The notes: generated by a model from the letters alone, not told the origin. A stretch of 64,000 bases of DNA from Gallionellaceae bacterium (GCA_030823955.1 JAVBYO010000003.1:1-64000), one strand, 5' to 3'; positions 44,806 through 56,433 are shown, counted from the first letter of the stretch. A program made the numbers and translations.

Positions 44806-45438
44806 ATGCCTCAACCCAAACGCGCCTTGATCGTTATCGACGTGCAGAACGATTACTTCGGGGATGCACTGCCTATCGAGCACCCCGACCCGCAACAATC
44901 ACTCGCCAATATCGGCAAAATGATGGACGCAGCTCACGGTGCGAGTATCCCGGTCATCGTCGTGCAGAACATCTTGCCCAAACAGTCCCACATCATGGCG
45001 GAAGGCAGCACCGGATGCGCACTGCACGAAACCATCGCCACCCGCCCGCACGACCATCTAGTGATCAAAAAGATGCCGAGTGCATTCGCAAATACCGATT
45101 TGGATGAATGGCTGCGCGCGCATGACATCGACACGCTCACCGTGATCGGCTACATGAGCCACAACTGCAACCTCTCTACCATGCTGCACGCCTTCCACGA
45201 CGGCTACACAGTGGAGTACATCAGCGATGCCTCGGGTTCCGTCCCCTATGAGAACCGGGCTGGCCGCGCGAGCGCCGAAGAGATCCACCGCGTGATGTGC
45301 GTCGTGCTGCAATCGCGCTTCGCCGCCGTCATGTCTACCGGGGAATGGATCGCGATGCAGGCAGCAGGAACAAAACCGGAGCGGGATTCCATCTATCTCT
45401 CCAACCGTCGTGCACGCGGATTGGCGGTGCCCGCATGA
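44806..45438 (+). CDS. Cysteine hydrolase (isochorismatase family)
   Basis: RALIVIDVQNDYF...SAFANTDLDEWLRAHDIDTLTVIGYMSHNC. Confidence 0.92.
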   Translation: MPQPKRALIVIDVQNDYFGDALPIEHPDPQQSLANIGKMMDAAHGASIPVIVVQNILPKQSHIMAEGSTGCALHETIATRPHDHLVIKKMPSAFANTDLDEWLRAHDIDTLTVIGYMSHNCNLSTMLHAFHDGYTVEYISDASGSVPYENRAGRASAEEIHRVMCVVLQSRFAAVMSTGEWIAMQAAGTKPERDSIYLSNRRARGLAVPA

Positions 45439-45836
45439 ACACCCCGGTCACAAAAGGCATACACCACCTCGGCCTCACTGTGAGCAAACTGGAAGAAAGC
45501 GCGAACTTCTTCATCTCCCTGCTGGGCTGGAAAGAAGTGCGCAGAAACCCTGAATACCCTGCCATCTATGTCAGCGACGGCAGCATCATGCTTTCGCTTT
45601 GGGCAAGCAGAGAGCAACCGTCGAACCCGTTCAGCAAAGACAAAAATGTCGGGCTGCACCATGTCGCATTTCAGGTTGAGAGCGAGGCCGATTTAAACGG
45701 CATTTATACCAAGCTAAGAAATAGCGGAGTGTCCATTGAGTTTGCACCGGAGCTACTGGGGAAAGGGCCTGCGAAACATATGATGTGTTATGAGCCGAGC
45801 GGCATTCGGGTGGAGTTTATCTGGCCGGGTATCTAA
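45435..45836 (+). CDS. VOC (glyoxalase/bleomycin-resistance) family protein
   Basis: GIHHLGLTVSKLEESANFFISLLGWKEV...VGLHHVAFQVES...; start trimmed from 45297. Confidence 0.9.
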   Translation: MNTPVTKGIHHLGLTVSKLEESANFFISLLGWKEVRRNPEYPAIYVSDGSIMLSLWASREQPSNPFSKDKNVGLHHVAFQVESEADLNGIYTKLRNSGVSIEFAPELLGKGPAKHMMCYEPSGIRVEFIWPGI

Positions 45837-45915
45837 ATGCGCGGTCAATGAAAACTCTATCGCTTGTGCCAATTTAAGAATCTCGAACAGCTGCTACGAA
45901 AGCCGCCCCGTTGGA

Positions 45916-47412
45916 TTAGTTATTATTGTCTAGCGCCGCTTTTAGCGCGGCCAGATTTTCATCGTATTCCATGCGAAATCGGGTGAAGTTGTGGCCTCCA
46001 GCATGATGTTTGCTGCTCCATGAGCCGGCATTCCATCCTGCTTCTATCAAGTCAGAGGCCGCGAAGGTAAACTCCAATGCATCAGTTAGAAAGCTCGTTA
46101 AAGGTGCAACTGCAGCATAGTTGAAGTTGTCCGAGCCACCGTGGACGAAGTGGTTACGGCATTGGATCGCAGTCTTGGTGATTAACGCCAATTCTGAATA
46201 TTTACTCCCAAGACGGGACCTTACTATGTCAGCTCGGTGCAACACTTTCTTTGTCAATGAAGGTTTATTCATCCGACCTAGCGCATTCATTACACTGTCC
46301 CTTTCAATGCCCCGTAGCTTCTTGAAGATCGCGCGACATTGAGCATGTGCCTCCACAAGCTCCACAGGCATTTCTAGAGGAATAGGGACGGCTTCCTTCG
46401 GGAGAAGGTCGAACATATTGGCTGCTGCAATCAAACGGTCAGTATCGTACAAATTACCCTTGAGCAAACATGCGTCGTAGCGCGTTCGAGCCAGCCGCCA
46501 CGTAGAGTCACGAACAACCCAGTTTTTTAGGACTGTAGTGAATTCTTCCGGTCTACGTACGGCATCAAGTGGGATATCTCTTGAATGCGGAGCCTCAACG
46601 ATCTTGTCCTTCTTTTTATAACCCCGAGGTGCAAAGCTCCAGCTTAATTGCAGCGGTTCGCGCGGTTGGTCGGTCTCTCCTGCTATATCCAAATAGACCG
46701 ACTTGATGCCCTGTTTTCGTCCTGCGAGTAGTGCTAGAAATCTAACCACTGTCATGGTTCGTTCAATGCAGTCCTTAAAAGTAACTGGCATTGCGGGAGT
46801 GACCGAAACCATCATTTTATTTTTTATAGAAACACCGTTTGGCCCTCCCATGGTGTAACCAGGACAGTGATTCACAGAGATCCTACCAATCTCAGTGTCG
46901 ACAGCAATTATTTCGCGCTTACCCGTGAAATATACAATCTGTGGCATGTCGCCTACTTGAATTGTCCGATCTACCTTCTTAGATTTAACAACTGCCTCAA
47001 TGAGCGATTTGGAGTCGCCAGCATGGCCGAAAGCATCGACGTCGTAAAAAATGGAAGAAAGGTCGTTAATCGTGAAATGCACCGCTTTGATTGAAGGCTG
47101 CTCTGGCTGAAGATGTTGGGATCCTACTGTCACGAAATGGGGGAATACATCAGCATGGTGATACACCCCCTCGTCCTTGCGCCATGAATGTCCCCAGTCG
47201 CTGCAAACGCACTGTAGGCAAGTGATTTTAGAGAGGTCGTGTAGCTGACCGTGGATGAGTTGCTGAACCTCCGGCGGTCGGTTAGTTCCTTCATGGCGCA
47301 ACTGAAGGAGGGTGTTGCGACCCTTCAAGCGGAGTTCGCCGAAGACCTGAGAACCATCAGTCAATGAGAAATTGCCGAGCAGTCTCGACTTTTTAGAAGT
47401 CATTTTCTTCAT
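45916..47412 (-). CDS. ApeA-like HEPN-domain protein (putative abortive-infection RNase)
   Basis: N-terminal LLGNFSLTDGSQVFGELRLKGRNTLLQLRHEG...IHGQLHDLSKITCLQC (ApeA_NTD1-like); C-terminal HEPN motif CRNHFVHGG (R-N-x3-H). Confidence 0.75.
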   Translation of the reverse strand: MKKMTSKKSRLLGNFSLTDGSQVFGELRLKGRNTLLQLRHEGTNRPPEVQQLIHGQLHDLSKITCLQCVCSDWGHSWRKDEGVYHHADVFPHFVTVGSQHLQPEQPSIKAVHFTINDLSSIFYDVDAFGHAGDSKSLIEAVVKSKKVDRTIQVGDMPQIVYFTGKREIIAVDTEIGRISVNHCPGYTMGGPNGVSIKNKMMVSVTPAMPVTFKDCIERTMTVVRFLALLAGRKQGIKSVYLDIAGETDQPREPLQLSWSFAPRGYKKKDKIVEAPHSRDIPLDAVRRPEEFTTVLKNWVVRDSTWRLARTRYDACLLKGNLYDTDRLIAAANMFDLLPKEAVPIPLEMPVELVEAHAQCRAIFKKLRGIERDSVMNALGRMNKPSLTKKVLHRADIVRSRLGSKYSELALITKTAIQCRNHFVHGGSDNFNYAAVAPLTSFLTDALEFTFAASDLIEAGWNAGSWSSKHHAGGHNFTRFRMEYDENLAALKAALDNNN

Positions 47413-47556
47413 TCTTTGTACCTTTTACTTAACTCCACACCGTCAGTACTGAATATAAATTATAAGAGTCGGCATCGCTCTGCTGTTTCACAACAGCCAA
47501 CTTAAAGAGCGCGCTCTCATTTTCTGCATTACGCTTTCGTCTGATCTGTTGCAAAC

Positions 47557-48960
47557 TCACCCCGCCCTCCCCATCGCCTTTTCCAGCACTTCAAAAATCT
47601 TTGGTGACTGACACTGCGCGACGTTGAAGCGCAGAAACGGTGTCGCCGTTTGGCTCAGGCTGAACACGTTGCCGGGTGCCAGCACCACACCTTCATGCAG
47701 TGCGTGTTGCGACACTTTGGCGGAGTCCAGCTCGTGCGGCAGGCGCATCCACAGGAACATGCCGCCCTGCGGTTTCATCCAAGGGGTGATGCCGAGTTTT
47801 TCCAGTTTGTGCAGCGTGCGTCCCATGGTGTCGGCCAAGCGGCTGCGCAGTGCATCGACGTGGTGGCGATAGGCACCTTGACGCAGCAGGGAGTGAAGCA
47901 GTTCCGCGCCTAGGCCGTTGCTGCTGAGCGTGGTGGCCAGTTTCAGATCGACGATTTTTTCCGCCCAGTCTTGCCGCACTGCGATGTAGCCGCAGCGCGC
48001 TGAGGCCGTAAGCACTTTGGAAAAGCTGCCGATGTGAATGACCCGGTTCAGTCCGTCGAATGAGGCCAGCAGGGGCGAGGTGTTTTGCGCGAACTCGGCA
48101 TAGATGTCGTCCTCGATGATTAACAGGTTGTGATCCTCGGCGAGCTTGAGCACGCGGTGCGCGACGATGGGTGATAACACGGCACCGGTCGGGTTGTGAA
48201 AAACCGAATTGGTGATGTACAAGCGCGGTTTGTGTTGTGCCAGCAGTTCGGCCATCGCCTGCACATCCGGCCCCTGCTCGGTATAAGGCACGGCGACCAG
48301 CTGCACGCGATGCGCGCGCAGCAGTGCTTGAAAGTTGAAGTAACCCGGATCGTCGATCAGCACGGTGTCGCCCGGCTCCAGCAAAAAACGACAGATCAGG
48401 TCGATGGCCTGCGTGCCGGAATCGGTCAGGATGATCTGGCGCGCAGAGGCCGCGACACCGCGTTCGCCGAGGCGGCGGCTCAGCAGTTCGCGCAAGGCGA
48501 GGTGCCCATATGGGTGGCCGTATTCCAGCAGCCCGGCTTGCGGGTCTCTGGCCAGTCGGCGCAGGGCGCGACGGATTTCTTCTTCCGGCAACCATGAGGG
48601 CGGAAGCCAGCCGCAGCCGGGCTTGAGCATGTCGCCGTTGGCTTCGAGCGACTGGCGGATGATCCACAGTGGGTCGATGCTGCGATCTTTTGTCGCGCCC
48701 ACATCGGCCAGCGATAAAGGCGGCAGGTGCCCACACACATAAAAGCCCGAGCCGCGCTTCGCGGTGATCACGCCGTCGGCAGCCAGACGGTCATAGGCTT
48801 CGACGATGGTGTTTTTCGCGACGTTTAAACGTTCGGCCATCTGCCTGATGGAGGGCAGGCGTTCGCCCGGCACCAGCACACGGGCAGCCAGTTGTTCGCG
48901 GATGGTTTGCATCACAGTTTCTACGCGGGTGCCGTCTTTGGGGCTGGAGGTTTTCATCAT
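47557..48960 (-). CDS. MocR-type (GntR HTH + aminotransferase-like) transcriptional regulator
   Basis: wHTH RLPSIRQMAERLNVAKNTIVEAYDRLAADG + fold-type I PLP domain. Confidence 0.93.
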   Translation of the reverse strand: MMKTSSPKDGTRVETVMQTIREQLAARVLVPGERLPSIRQMAERLNVAKNTIVEAYDRLAADGVITAKRGSGFYVCGHLPPLSLADVGATKDRSIDPLWIIRQSLEANGDMLKPGCGWLPPSWLPEEEIRRALRRLARDPQAGLLEYGHPYGHLALRELLSRRLGERGVAASARQIILTDSGTQAIDLICRFLLEPGDTVLIDDPGYFNFQALLRAHRVQLVAVPYTEQGPDVQAMAELLAQHKPRLYITNSVFHNPTGAVLSPIVAHRVLKLAEDHNLLIIEDDIYAEFAQNTSPLLASFDGLNRVIHIGSFSKVLTASARCGYIAVRQDWAEKIVDLKLATTLSSNGLGAELLHSLLRQGAYRHHVDALRSRLADTMGRTLHKLEKLGITPWMKPQGGMFLWMRLPHELDSAKVSQHALHEGVVLAPGNVFSLSQTATPFLRFNVAQCQSPKIFEVLEKAMGRAG

Positions 48961-49072
48961 TTGTACCCATGAGTTTTACGGACAGTATCTTTGAATTGTA
49001 CCCATCTGTCACTGTTGGCTTGATAATTTTCAGGGGAAGATGCGGGCATTCTTTAGATGAAGAGGCGGAAGA

Positions 49073-49942
49073 ATGGGCATGGATATGCGATTAAAGGGCT
49101 GGAGTAGCGGACTGCTGGGTGTGCTGATCTTCAGCGGTACGCTCCCTGCCACACGGGTGGCGGTCGCCACGTTCGACCCGATCTTTTTTACGCTGGCGCG
49201 GGCGGTCATTGCCGGTGTGTTGGCCGCCTTGATCTTGCTGGCTTTGCGCCAGCCCCGGCCTGCGCGCAGTGACAGTCGCGCGTTGTTGGTGGTGGCGCTC
49301 GGTGTGGTGGTGGGTTTTCCGCTGTTGCTCGCGCTGGCGTTGCGTCATGTGAGTGCGGCGCATGCCACGGTGTTCGTCGGCTTATTGCCGATGGCGACGG
49401 TGATGTTCGGCGTGTTGCACGGCGATAAAAATCCGCGCGGCTTGTTCTGGCTGTTCTCGTTGTCGGGGAGTCTGGTCGTGGCGGGCTTTGCGATGGGGCA
49501 GGGTATCGGTGTTTCCTTGTTCGACGATCTGCTGATGCTGGTTGCGGTGATCGTGTGCGGGCTGGGTTATGCCGAGGGTGCGCGTCTGGCGCGGCGCATG
49601 GGCGGATGGCAGGTCATCTGCTGGGCGCTGGTGTTGGCGCTGCCCTTGATGTTGCCACTGTGCCTGTGGACGCTGCCGGGCAATCTTCAGCAAGCCGCCT
49701 GGCCCGCTTGGCTGGGCTTGGGCTACGTTTCGCTGTTCAGTATGCTGATCGGGTTTTTCTTCTGGTATCGCGGTCTGGCGCTCGGCGGCATTGCGCCGAT
49801 CAGTCAGTTGCAATTGCTGCAACCGTTCTTCGGGCTGGGGCTGGCCGCAGTGCTGCTGGGCGAACACGTCAGTGCGATGATGGTCACCTCTGCGCTGGCG
49901 GTTGCGCTGTGTGTGGTCGGGGCAAGGCGGTTTGCTAGTTAA
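49073..49942 (+). CDS. EamA/DMT-family transporter
   Basis: 10-TM DMT-like sequence divergent from the MocR regulator. Confidence 0.9.
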   Translation: MGMDMRLKGWSSGLLGVLIFSGTLPATRVAVATFDPIFFTLARAVIAGVLAALILLALRQPRPARSDSRALLVVALGVVVGFPLLLALALRHVSAAHATVFVGLLPMATVMFGVLHGDKNPRGLFWLFSLSGSLVVAGFAMGQGIGVSLFDDLLMLVAVIVCGLGYAEGARLARRMGGWQVICWALVLALPLMLPLCLWTLPGNLQQAAWPAWLGLGYVSLFSMLIGFFFWYRGLALGGIAPISQLQLLQPFFGLGLAAVLLGEHVSAMMVTSALAVALCVVGARRFAS

Positions 49943-50013
49943 AAAGATGGGGAAAGCTGTTTGAAGGCACGGGAGCAAAAACGTGCTCGCCCTACGGTAT
50001 AATCCGCACCGTT

Positions 50014-50943
50014 ATGCAGATACTTCGCGGACTTACTTCCCCCGACAAGCAGCCCCTTGCACTCACCATCGGTAACTTCGATGGTGTGCATCTCGGGCAT
50101 CAGGCTTTGCTCGAACAATTACAACTTGCCGCGCGTGAGCGCGAGCTGGTGACGGCTGCCATCGTGTTCGAGCCGCATCCGCGCGAGTTTTTTACCCCGG
50201 ATCAAGCTCCGGCACGGCTCACCAACCTGCGCGAGAAGCTGGAATGTTTTTCCGCGCTTGGTCTGGGCCGGGTGCATGTCTGTCGTTTCGATGAGAAACT
50301 GGCACACACCAGTGCGGCCGATTTCATCGATGCGCTCTACAAGAACCTATCCGCAAAACACGTGCTTATCGGCGACGATTTCCGTTTTGGCAATGCGCGC
50401 GGCGGCGATTTCGCTCTGCTGGAAAAGATGGGGCAGCAGCAGGGCGTCACGGTGAAGTCGATGAGCAGCGTGTTGCAAGACGGGGTGCGCATCTCCAGTA
50501 CCGGTGTGCGTATGGCTTTGAATGAAGGAAATCTGCATCTGGCGCGGCGTTATCTGGGGCGGCCTTACAGCATCAGCGGGCATGTGGAGCACGGTAAAAA
50601 AGTCGGGCATAAGCTGGGTTATCCCACCGCCAATATCCAGTTCAAACACAATCGTGCGCCGCTGTCGGGTGTGTTCGTGGTGCGTGTGCATATCGAGGGT
50701 GGTGCGGTGCATGAGGGAGTGGCGAGCCTCGGGGTGCGCCCGACGGTGGAGCTGAACGGCAAGCCGGTGCTGGAAGTACACCTGTTCGATTTCGCACAGC
50801 AGATCTACGGCAAACATCTGCGGGTAGATTTTCTGCATAAGCTGCGCGATGAAATGAAGTTCTCCGGTTTGGAAAGTCTAACGCAACAGATCGCGCGCGA
50901 TGTCGAGCACGCAAAGGAATGGTTTATAAAAGATGGCAACTGA
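50014..50943 (+). CDS. ribF: Bifunctional riboflavin kinase/FAD synthetase
   Basis: [17 protein letters not shown]...; TATAAT box at 49998-50003. Confidence 0.96.
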   Translation: MQILRGLTSPDKQPLALTIGNFDGVHLGHQALLEQLQLAARERELVTAAIVFEPHPREFFTPDQAPARLTNLREKLECFSALGLGRVHVCRFDEKLAHTSAADFIDALYKNLSAKHVLIGDDFRFGNARGGDFALLEKMGQQQGVTVKSMSSVLQDGVRISSTGVRMALNEGNLHLARRYLGRPYSISGHVEHGKKVGHKLGYPTANIQFKHNRAPLSGVFVVRVHIEGGAVHEGVASLGVRPTVELNGKPVLEVHLFDFAQQIYGKHLRVDFLHKLRDEMKFSGLESLTQQIARDVEHAKEWFIKDGN

Positions 50944-53752
50944 TTACAAAGACACTCTCAATCTTCCCGATACCCCGTTCCCCATGCGCGGCGATCTCGC
51001 CAAGCGCGAGCCGCAGATGCTGGCGCAATGGCAGGCACAGCAGCGTTACCAGCGCATCCGCAAGGCGAGCAAAGGCCGTCCAAAATTCGTGCTGCATGAC
51101 GGCCCGCCGTATGCCAACGGCGACATCCACATCGGCCATGCGGTGAACAAGATCCTCAAGGACATCATCGTCAAAAGCAAGACGCTGAGCGGTTTCGACG
51201 CACCTTATGTGCCGGGCTGGGATTGCCATGGCTTGCCTATCGAGTTGCAGGTGGAAAAGAAACACGGCAAGGCGATCCCGCCCGCGCAATTCCGCGAGCT
51301 GTGCCGCGCTTACGCCAAGGAGCAGATCGAGCGCCAGAAGAAAGACTTCATCCGCCTCGGTGTGCTGGGCGAATGGGACAACCCTTATCTGACGATGGAT
51401 TTCAAGACCGAGGCGGAGATCGTGCGTGCGCTCGGCAAGATCTATGAGCGCGGCTATCTGTATCAGGGGCGCAAGCCGGTGAACTGGTGTCTTGATTGTC
51501 AGTCTGCGTTGGCCGAAGCCGAAGTGGAATACGAAGACAAAGTATCGCCCGCGATCGATGTGGGCTTTGAGGCGGTAGATAAAGCGGCTGTCGCCAAAGC
51601 TTTCGGCATTGGTCATTTGCCTTCTGATGCCAAAGTCTATGCGGTGATCTGGACGACGACCCCGTGGACACTGCCCGCGAATCAGGCGGTGAGTGTGCAT
51701 CCAGAATTTCAATATGACCTGGTTAAGACAGACAAAGGTTATTTGATCCTGGTGTCTGATCTGGTTGCCGCCAGTTTGAATCGTTATAGCTTGAGCGGTA
51801 GTAATGACCGGGGCGATGGTACTGCCGCCACTTGTTATGGCGCGGCTCTGGAAGGACTGCATCTGCATCATCCGTTCCAAGATCGCACTGTGCCCATCAT
51901 CTGCGGCGAACATGTCACGCTGGAAGCCGGTACGGGCTTGGTGCACACCGCACCCGCACACGGTCTGGACGACTATTTCGTCGGGCAAAAATACAATCTG
52001 CCGAACGACAATCCGGTGGGTGATGACGGAAAATTCATCTCCACCACACCTGACGTGGGTGGCACCCAGCTGGCGGGTGTGTTCGTGTGGAAGGGTAATG
52101 ACATCGTGTTGCAGGTGCTGGAAGCCAGCGGCCATCTGCTGCATCAGGAAAAACTCAAACACAGCTACCCGCATTGCTGGCGCCACAAGACACCGATCAT
52201 TTTCCGTTCCACGCCGCAGTGGTTCATCGGCATGGAGCAGCACGCCGATGTGGGCGGTGAGCAGTTGCGCACCTTGGCGAATCAGGCAGTAGAAGATACG
52301 AAGTTCTTCCCGGCATGGGGTAGAGCGCGTCTCGAAGCGATGATCAAGAATCGTCCCGACTGGTGCGTGTCACGCCAACGCAACTGGGGCGTGCCGATGA
52401 CCTTTTTTGTACACAAGGAAACCATGGCGCTGCATCCCCGTACGCCGGAGTTGCTGGAGCAGGTCGCCAAGCGCATCGAGCAGCAGGGCATCGAGGCGTG
52501 GTTCTCGCTGGAGGCAAAAGAATTGCTGGGCAGCGATGCCGCGCATTACCGCAAACTCACCGACACGCTGGACGTGTGGTTCGATTCCGGTGCGACACAT
52601 GCGGCGGTATTGGCGCAACGCGGCGAACTGAAATTCCCGGCAGACTTGTATCTGGAAGGCTCCGACCAGCATCGCGGCTGGTTCCAGTCGTCTCTGTTGA
52701 CCGCTTGTGCCATCAACGGTCGCGCGCCTTACGATGCTTTGCTCACGCACGGTTTTGTGGTGGACGGGCAGGGGCACAAGATGTCCAAATCCAAGGGCAA
52801 CGTCATCGCACCGCAAAAGATTTTGGATACGCTTGGTGCAGACATCCTGCGCCTGTGGGTGGCCTCTACCGATTATTCCGGCGAGCTGACCATCTCCGAT
52901 GAAATCCTCAAGCGCGTGGTGGAAGGTTATCGCCGCATCCGCAACACCTTGCGCTTTCTGCTGGCGAACATCGCGGATTACGATCACGCAAAACATGCCT
53001 TGCCGGTAGATCAATGGCTGGAGATCGACCGTTATGCGCTGGCGTTGACGCAGAAATTGCAAGACGAAGTGAAGGCCGATTACGAACGCTATGAGTTCCA
53101 TCTGATCGCACAGAAGTTACAGGCATTCTGCTCGGAAGAGTTGGGCGGTTTCTATCTCGACATCTTGAAAGACCGCCTCTACACCGCCGGAAAAGATTCA
53201 TTGGCGCGGCGTTCGGCGCAGAACGCGCTGCATCACATCACCCATGCACTGGTGCGTCTGATGTCGCCCGTGCTGTCGTTCACGAGCGAAGAAGTGTGGG
53301 CGGTGTTGACGGGCAAGGATGATGTGAGTGTGTTTGAGGAGTTGTGGTATGACTTGCCAGAACACGCTCTGCAACAAAATTTCATCGACTCGTGGAAGAC
53401 AGTGCGCGATGTCAGAGAGTTGGCGAACAAGGCCATCGAAGAAAAACGTTCGCAGAACCTGTTGGGTTCCCCGCTGCAAGCCGAGCTTGATGTCTACGCT
53501 TTCGGAGTGACGTATGAGGCATTGTTGCGATTGGGTGATGACTTGAAATTCATCTTTATCACGTCACGTGCTGATGTCCATTTGCGAGAAGGCGGTGGTA
53601 TCGGTATCGAAGTCAAGCCGAGCGCATATACCAAGTGTGACCGCTGCTGGCATTACCGCGAAGATGTGGGCAGCGATGCAAACCATCCCACGCTGTGCGG
53701 TCGCTGTGTGAGCAATCTTTACGGTTCCGGCGAGGCCCGCCGTTATGCTTAA
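50933..53752 (+). CDS. ileS: Isoleucyl-tRNA synthetase
   Basis: [24 protein letters not shown]...KMSKSKGN; C-terminal zinc site [12 protein letters not shown]. Confidence 0.98.
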   Translation: MATDYKDTLNLPDTPFPMRGDLAKREPQMLAQWQAQQRYQRIRKASKGRPKFVLHDGPPYANGDIHIGHAVNKILKDIIVKSKTLSGFDAPYVPGWDCHGLPIELQVEKKHGKAIPPAQFRELCRAYAKEQIERQKKDFIRLGVLGEWDNPYLTMDFKTEAEIVRALGKIYERGYLYQGRKPVNWCLDCQSALAEAEVEYEDKVSPAIDVGFEAVDKAAVAKAFGIGHLPSDAKVYAVIWTTTPWTLPANQAVSVHPEFQYDLVKTDKGYLILVSDLVAASLNRYSLSGSNDRGDGTAATCYGAALEGLHLHHPFQDRTVPIICGEHVTLEAGTGLVHTAPAHGLDDYFVGQKYNLPNDNPVGDDGKFISTTPDVGGTQLAGVFVWKGNDIVLQVLEASGHLLHQEKLKHSYPHCWRHKTPIIFRSTPQWFIGMEQHADVGGEQLRTLANQAVEDTKFFPAWGRARLEAMIKNRPDWCVSRQRNWGVPMTFFVHKETMALHPRTPELLEQVAKRIEQQGIEAWFSLEAKELLGSDAAHYRKLTDTLDVWFDSGATHAAVLAQRGELKFPADLYLEGSDQHRGWFQSSLLTACAINGRAPYDALLTHGFVVDGQGHKMSKSKGNVIAPQKILDTLGADILRLWVASTDYSGELTISDEILKRVVEGYRRIRNTLRFLLANIADYDHAKHALPVDQWLEIDRYALALTQKLQDEVKADYERYEFHLIAQKLQAFCSEELGGFYLDILKDRLYTAGKDSLARRSAQNALHHITHALVRLMSPVLSFTSEEVWAVLTGKDDVSVFEELWYDLPEHALQQNFIDSWKTVRDVRELANKAIEEKRSQNLLGSPLQAELDVYAFGVTYEALLRLGDDLKFIFITSRADVHLREGGGIGIEVKPSAYTKCDRCWHYREDVGSDANHPTLCGRCVSNLYGSGEARRYA

Positions 53753-54251
53753 TGGCAATGATGCCATGCTGACAAAATGGCTTGGGTTGGGCGCGCTGCT
53801 GGTTGTGCTGGATCAACTCAGCAAGCTTTGGATCAGCAGCCATTTTTTCTACGGCGAAAGTCACACCGTCACCGGATTCTTCAATCTCGTTCTGGCGCAC
53901 AACACGGGCGCGTCGTTCAGTATGTTGAGTGATGCGGGTGGCTGGCAGCGCTGGTTATTCAGTGCTATCGCGTTCGTCGCTTCGGTGTGGATCATCTGGT
54001 TGCTGCGCAAACATCAACAGGAAAGATTGTTCTGTCTGGCGCTGGCGTTCATCCTCGGCGGTGCTGTGGGTAATCTGATCGACCGTCTGGTCTACGGCTA
54101 TGTGGTGGACTTCCTCGATTTTCATTGGGATGAACATCATTTCGCCGCATTCAACGTGGCGGATACCGCGATCAATATCGGCGCGGCCTTGTTGTTGTGG
54201 GATAGCTTCAAAAAGAAACCGGAGAAGAACGATGGATCTGTTACTCGCTAA
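53745..54251 (+). CDS. lspA: Lipoprotein signal peptidase
   Basis: [25 protein letters not shown]...[11 protein letters not shown]. Confidence 0.97.
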   Translation: MLNGNDAMLTKWLGLGALLVVLDQLSKLWISSHFFYGESHTVTGFFNLVLAHNTGASFSMLSDAGGWQRWLFSAIAFVASVWIIWLLRKHQQERLFCLALAFILGGAVGNLIDRLVYGYVVDFLDFHWDEHHFAAFNVADTAINIGAALLLWDSFKKKPEKNDGSVTR

Positions 54252-55161
54252 TCCGCGCGGGTTCTGCGCCGGAGTTGATCGCGCGATCGAGATCGTCGAG
54301 CGCGCGCTGGCGCTGCATGGCGCGCCTATCTATGTGCGCCATGAAGTGGTGCATAACAAGTTCGTGGTGGAAGGATTAAAAGCCAAGGGCGCGATCTTCA
54401 TCGAAGACTTGGCCGATGTGCCGCCGGACAGCATCCTTATCTTCAGTGCACATGGCGTATCACAGGCGGTGCGGCGCGAGGCGGAAGCGCGCGGATTGAC
54501 GGTGTTCGATGCGACCTGCCCGCTGGTGACCAAGGTGCATATCGAGGTATCGCGTATGCGCGAGCAGGGGAAAGAGATCATCATGATCGGACATAAGGGA
54601 CACCCCGAAGTGGAAGGTACGATGGGGCAAAGCAAAGATGGCATGTATCTGGTCGAGTCTCCCGCTGATGCCTCTCAGCTTAAAGTGAAGGACGAGAACA
54701 ATCTGGCGTTCGTCACCCAGACCACTTTGTCGGTGGATGATGCGAGTAGCATCATCGCGGCACTCAAGACGCGTTTTCCACAGATCACCGGCCCGAAAAA
54801 AGACGACATCTGTTACGCCACGCAGAACCGCCAGGATGCGGTCAAGGTACTGACGCAGCAGTGTGACCTGGTTATCGTGGTGGGCTCTCCCAATAGCTCG
54901 AATTCCAATCGCCTGCGTGAAGTGGCGACCAATCGCAACATCCCCGCCTATCTGGTCGACAATGCTACCGAGCTGGATGCGGCCTGGCTGGTAGGCAAGC
55001 ATCATATCGGTATCGCGGCGGGGGCTTCCGCGCCGGAGGTGTTGGTGCAGGAGGTGATCGCGCGCTTGCAGGAATTGGGGGCAACTCGGGTGCAGGAGCT
55101 GTCTGGCATTAGCGAAAACGTGGTGTTCCCGATCCCCAAGGCACTCAATCCGACTCTCTGA
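54232..55161 (+). CDS. ispH: 4-hydroxy-3-methylbut-2-enyl diphosphate reductase
   Basis: [26 protein letters not shown]...; start trimmed from 54100. Confidence 0.97.
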   Translation: MDLLLANPRGFCAGVDRAIEIVERALALHGAPIYVRHEVVHNKFVVEGLKAKGAIFIEDLADVPPDSILIFSAHGVSQAVRREAEARGLTVFDATCPLVTKVHIEVSRMREQGKEIIMIGHKGHPEVEGTMGQSKDGMYLVESPADASQLKVKDENNLAFVTQTTLSVDDASSIIAALKTRFPQITGPKKDDICYATQNRQDAVKVLTQQCDLVIVVGSPNSSNSNRLREVATNRNIPAYLVDNATELDAAWLVGKHHIGIAAGASAPEVLVQEVIARLQELGATRVQELSGISENVVFPIPKALNPTL

Positions 55162-55240
55162 GCGGTTGCTCTGTCCTTCGCGGTATCAAAGATATGCGCG
55201 GTATAAATGATGAGACCGGCGTCGATGCAGAGGAAAAATC

Positions 55241-56278
55241 TTGACCGATGAATTTATTGTGATTGGTGCGGGTGCGCTGGGTTTGGCCAGTGCGGAAGCG
55301 CTGTTGCTGCAAGGTGCGACGGTGACCGTGTTGGAACGGGGCGCGGTCGGACGGGAATCTTCCTGGGCAGGCGGCGGTATTCTGTCGCCGCTGTGTCCTT
55401 GGGATTATCCTGATGTTGTCACCCGCCTCACTACACGCGGGGCCGCCTTGTTCGGTGCATGGGCGGAGAGTTTGTATCAGGCCACAGGCATCGATCCTGA
55501 ATATCAGGTTAGCGGTATGTTGGTGTTGCCGCCATTCGATATGGAAGCGGCAGAACGATGGTGTGTGGCTCATGGCATGCAGGCTATACGCGAGGGAAGC
55601 GGACTGTTGCTGCCCGATGTCGCGCAAGCGCGCAATCCGCGTTTGTTGCAATCCCAGCGTGCACGAGTGGAGCAGCTTGGGGGGCGCATTGTCGAGCATT
55701 GTACTGTGCAAGAGATAGATGCCGGTCAAGGGCGCGTCAGCCGATTGCGTACCGATTGCGGCGAGTTCAGCGCACAGCGTTATCTTGTCACCGCCGGTGC
55801 CTGGAGCGCTCAAGTGGCGGGGAAATGGGCCGGTCAGGCCGGTATCAAACCGATTCGCGGACAGATGTTGTTGTTCAAGTTTGCAACGCCGCCTTTGCGT
55901 CACATCCTGTTGCAGGACGGTCTGTATCTGATCCCGCGCAAGGACGGCCATCTGTTGGTGGGAAGCACATTGGAAGATGTCGGTTTTGATAAATTGACCA
56001 CTGCTTCCGCGCGTGAGATGTTGTTGCAACGCGCGATCACTCTATTACCCGCCTTGCGCGACCAGCCATTGGTGCAGCAATGGGCCGGATTGCGTCCGGG
56101 GTCGCCGGATAACATTCCCCGCATCGGACGACATCCCGAGCTGAAAAATCTGTATATCAACAGCGGACATTTCCGTTACGGCGTGACGATGGCACCGGCC
56201 AGTGTCGAGGTGTTGCTGGATGAGATCAACGGCAAAGAGCCGAGCTTCGATAGCTCGCCGTATCAGTGGCGAGCCTAA
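55241..56278 (+). CDS. thiO: Glycine oxidase ThiO (FAD-dependent; TTG start)
   Basis: DEFIVIGAGALGLASAEALLLQGATVTVLERGAVGRESSWAGGGILSPL... Confidence 0.88.
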   Translation: MTDEFIVIGAGALGLASAEALLLQGATVTVLERGAVGRESSWAGGGILSPLCPWDYPDVVTRLTTRGAALFGAWAESLYQATGIDPEYQVSGMLVLPPFDMEAAERWCVAHGMQAIREGSGLLLPDVAQARNPRLLQSQRARVEQLGGRIVEHCTVQEIDAGQGRVSRLRTDCGEFSAQRYLVTAGAWSAQVAGKWAGQAGIKPIRGQMLLFKFATPPLRHILLQDGLYLIPRKDGHLLVGSTLEDVGFDKLTTASAREMLLQRAITLLPALRDQPLVQQWAGLRPGSPDNIPRIGRHPELKNLYINSGHFRYGVTMAPASVEVLLDEINGKEPSFDSSPYQWRA

Positions 56279-56322
56279 GAGATTTTGCGCGGGAGAGGGT
56301 GCTGATATAATTCAGGCCGGAC

Positions 56323-56397
56323 GCCGAAATAGTTCTAGTGGTAAAACAGGGCACTCGTAACGCTCAGTCCTGAGTTCGATTCTCAGTTTCGGCACCA
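56323..56397 (+). tRNA. tRNA-Thr (anticodon CGT), atypical D and anticodon stems, CCA encoded
   Basis: GCCGAAA/TTTCGGC acceptor, CTGAG-TTCGATT-CTCAG T-arm, loop CTCGTAA; TATAAT at 56306-56311. Confidence 0.8.
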
Positions 56398-56433
56398 AGT
56401 CACGTTCTTTTGCAGTCTCAGATATTCTCGAAA

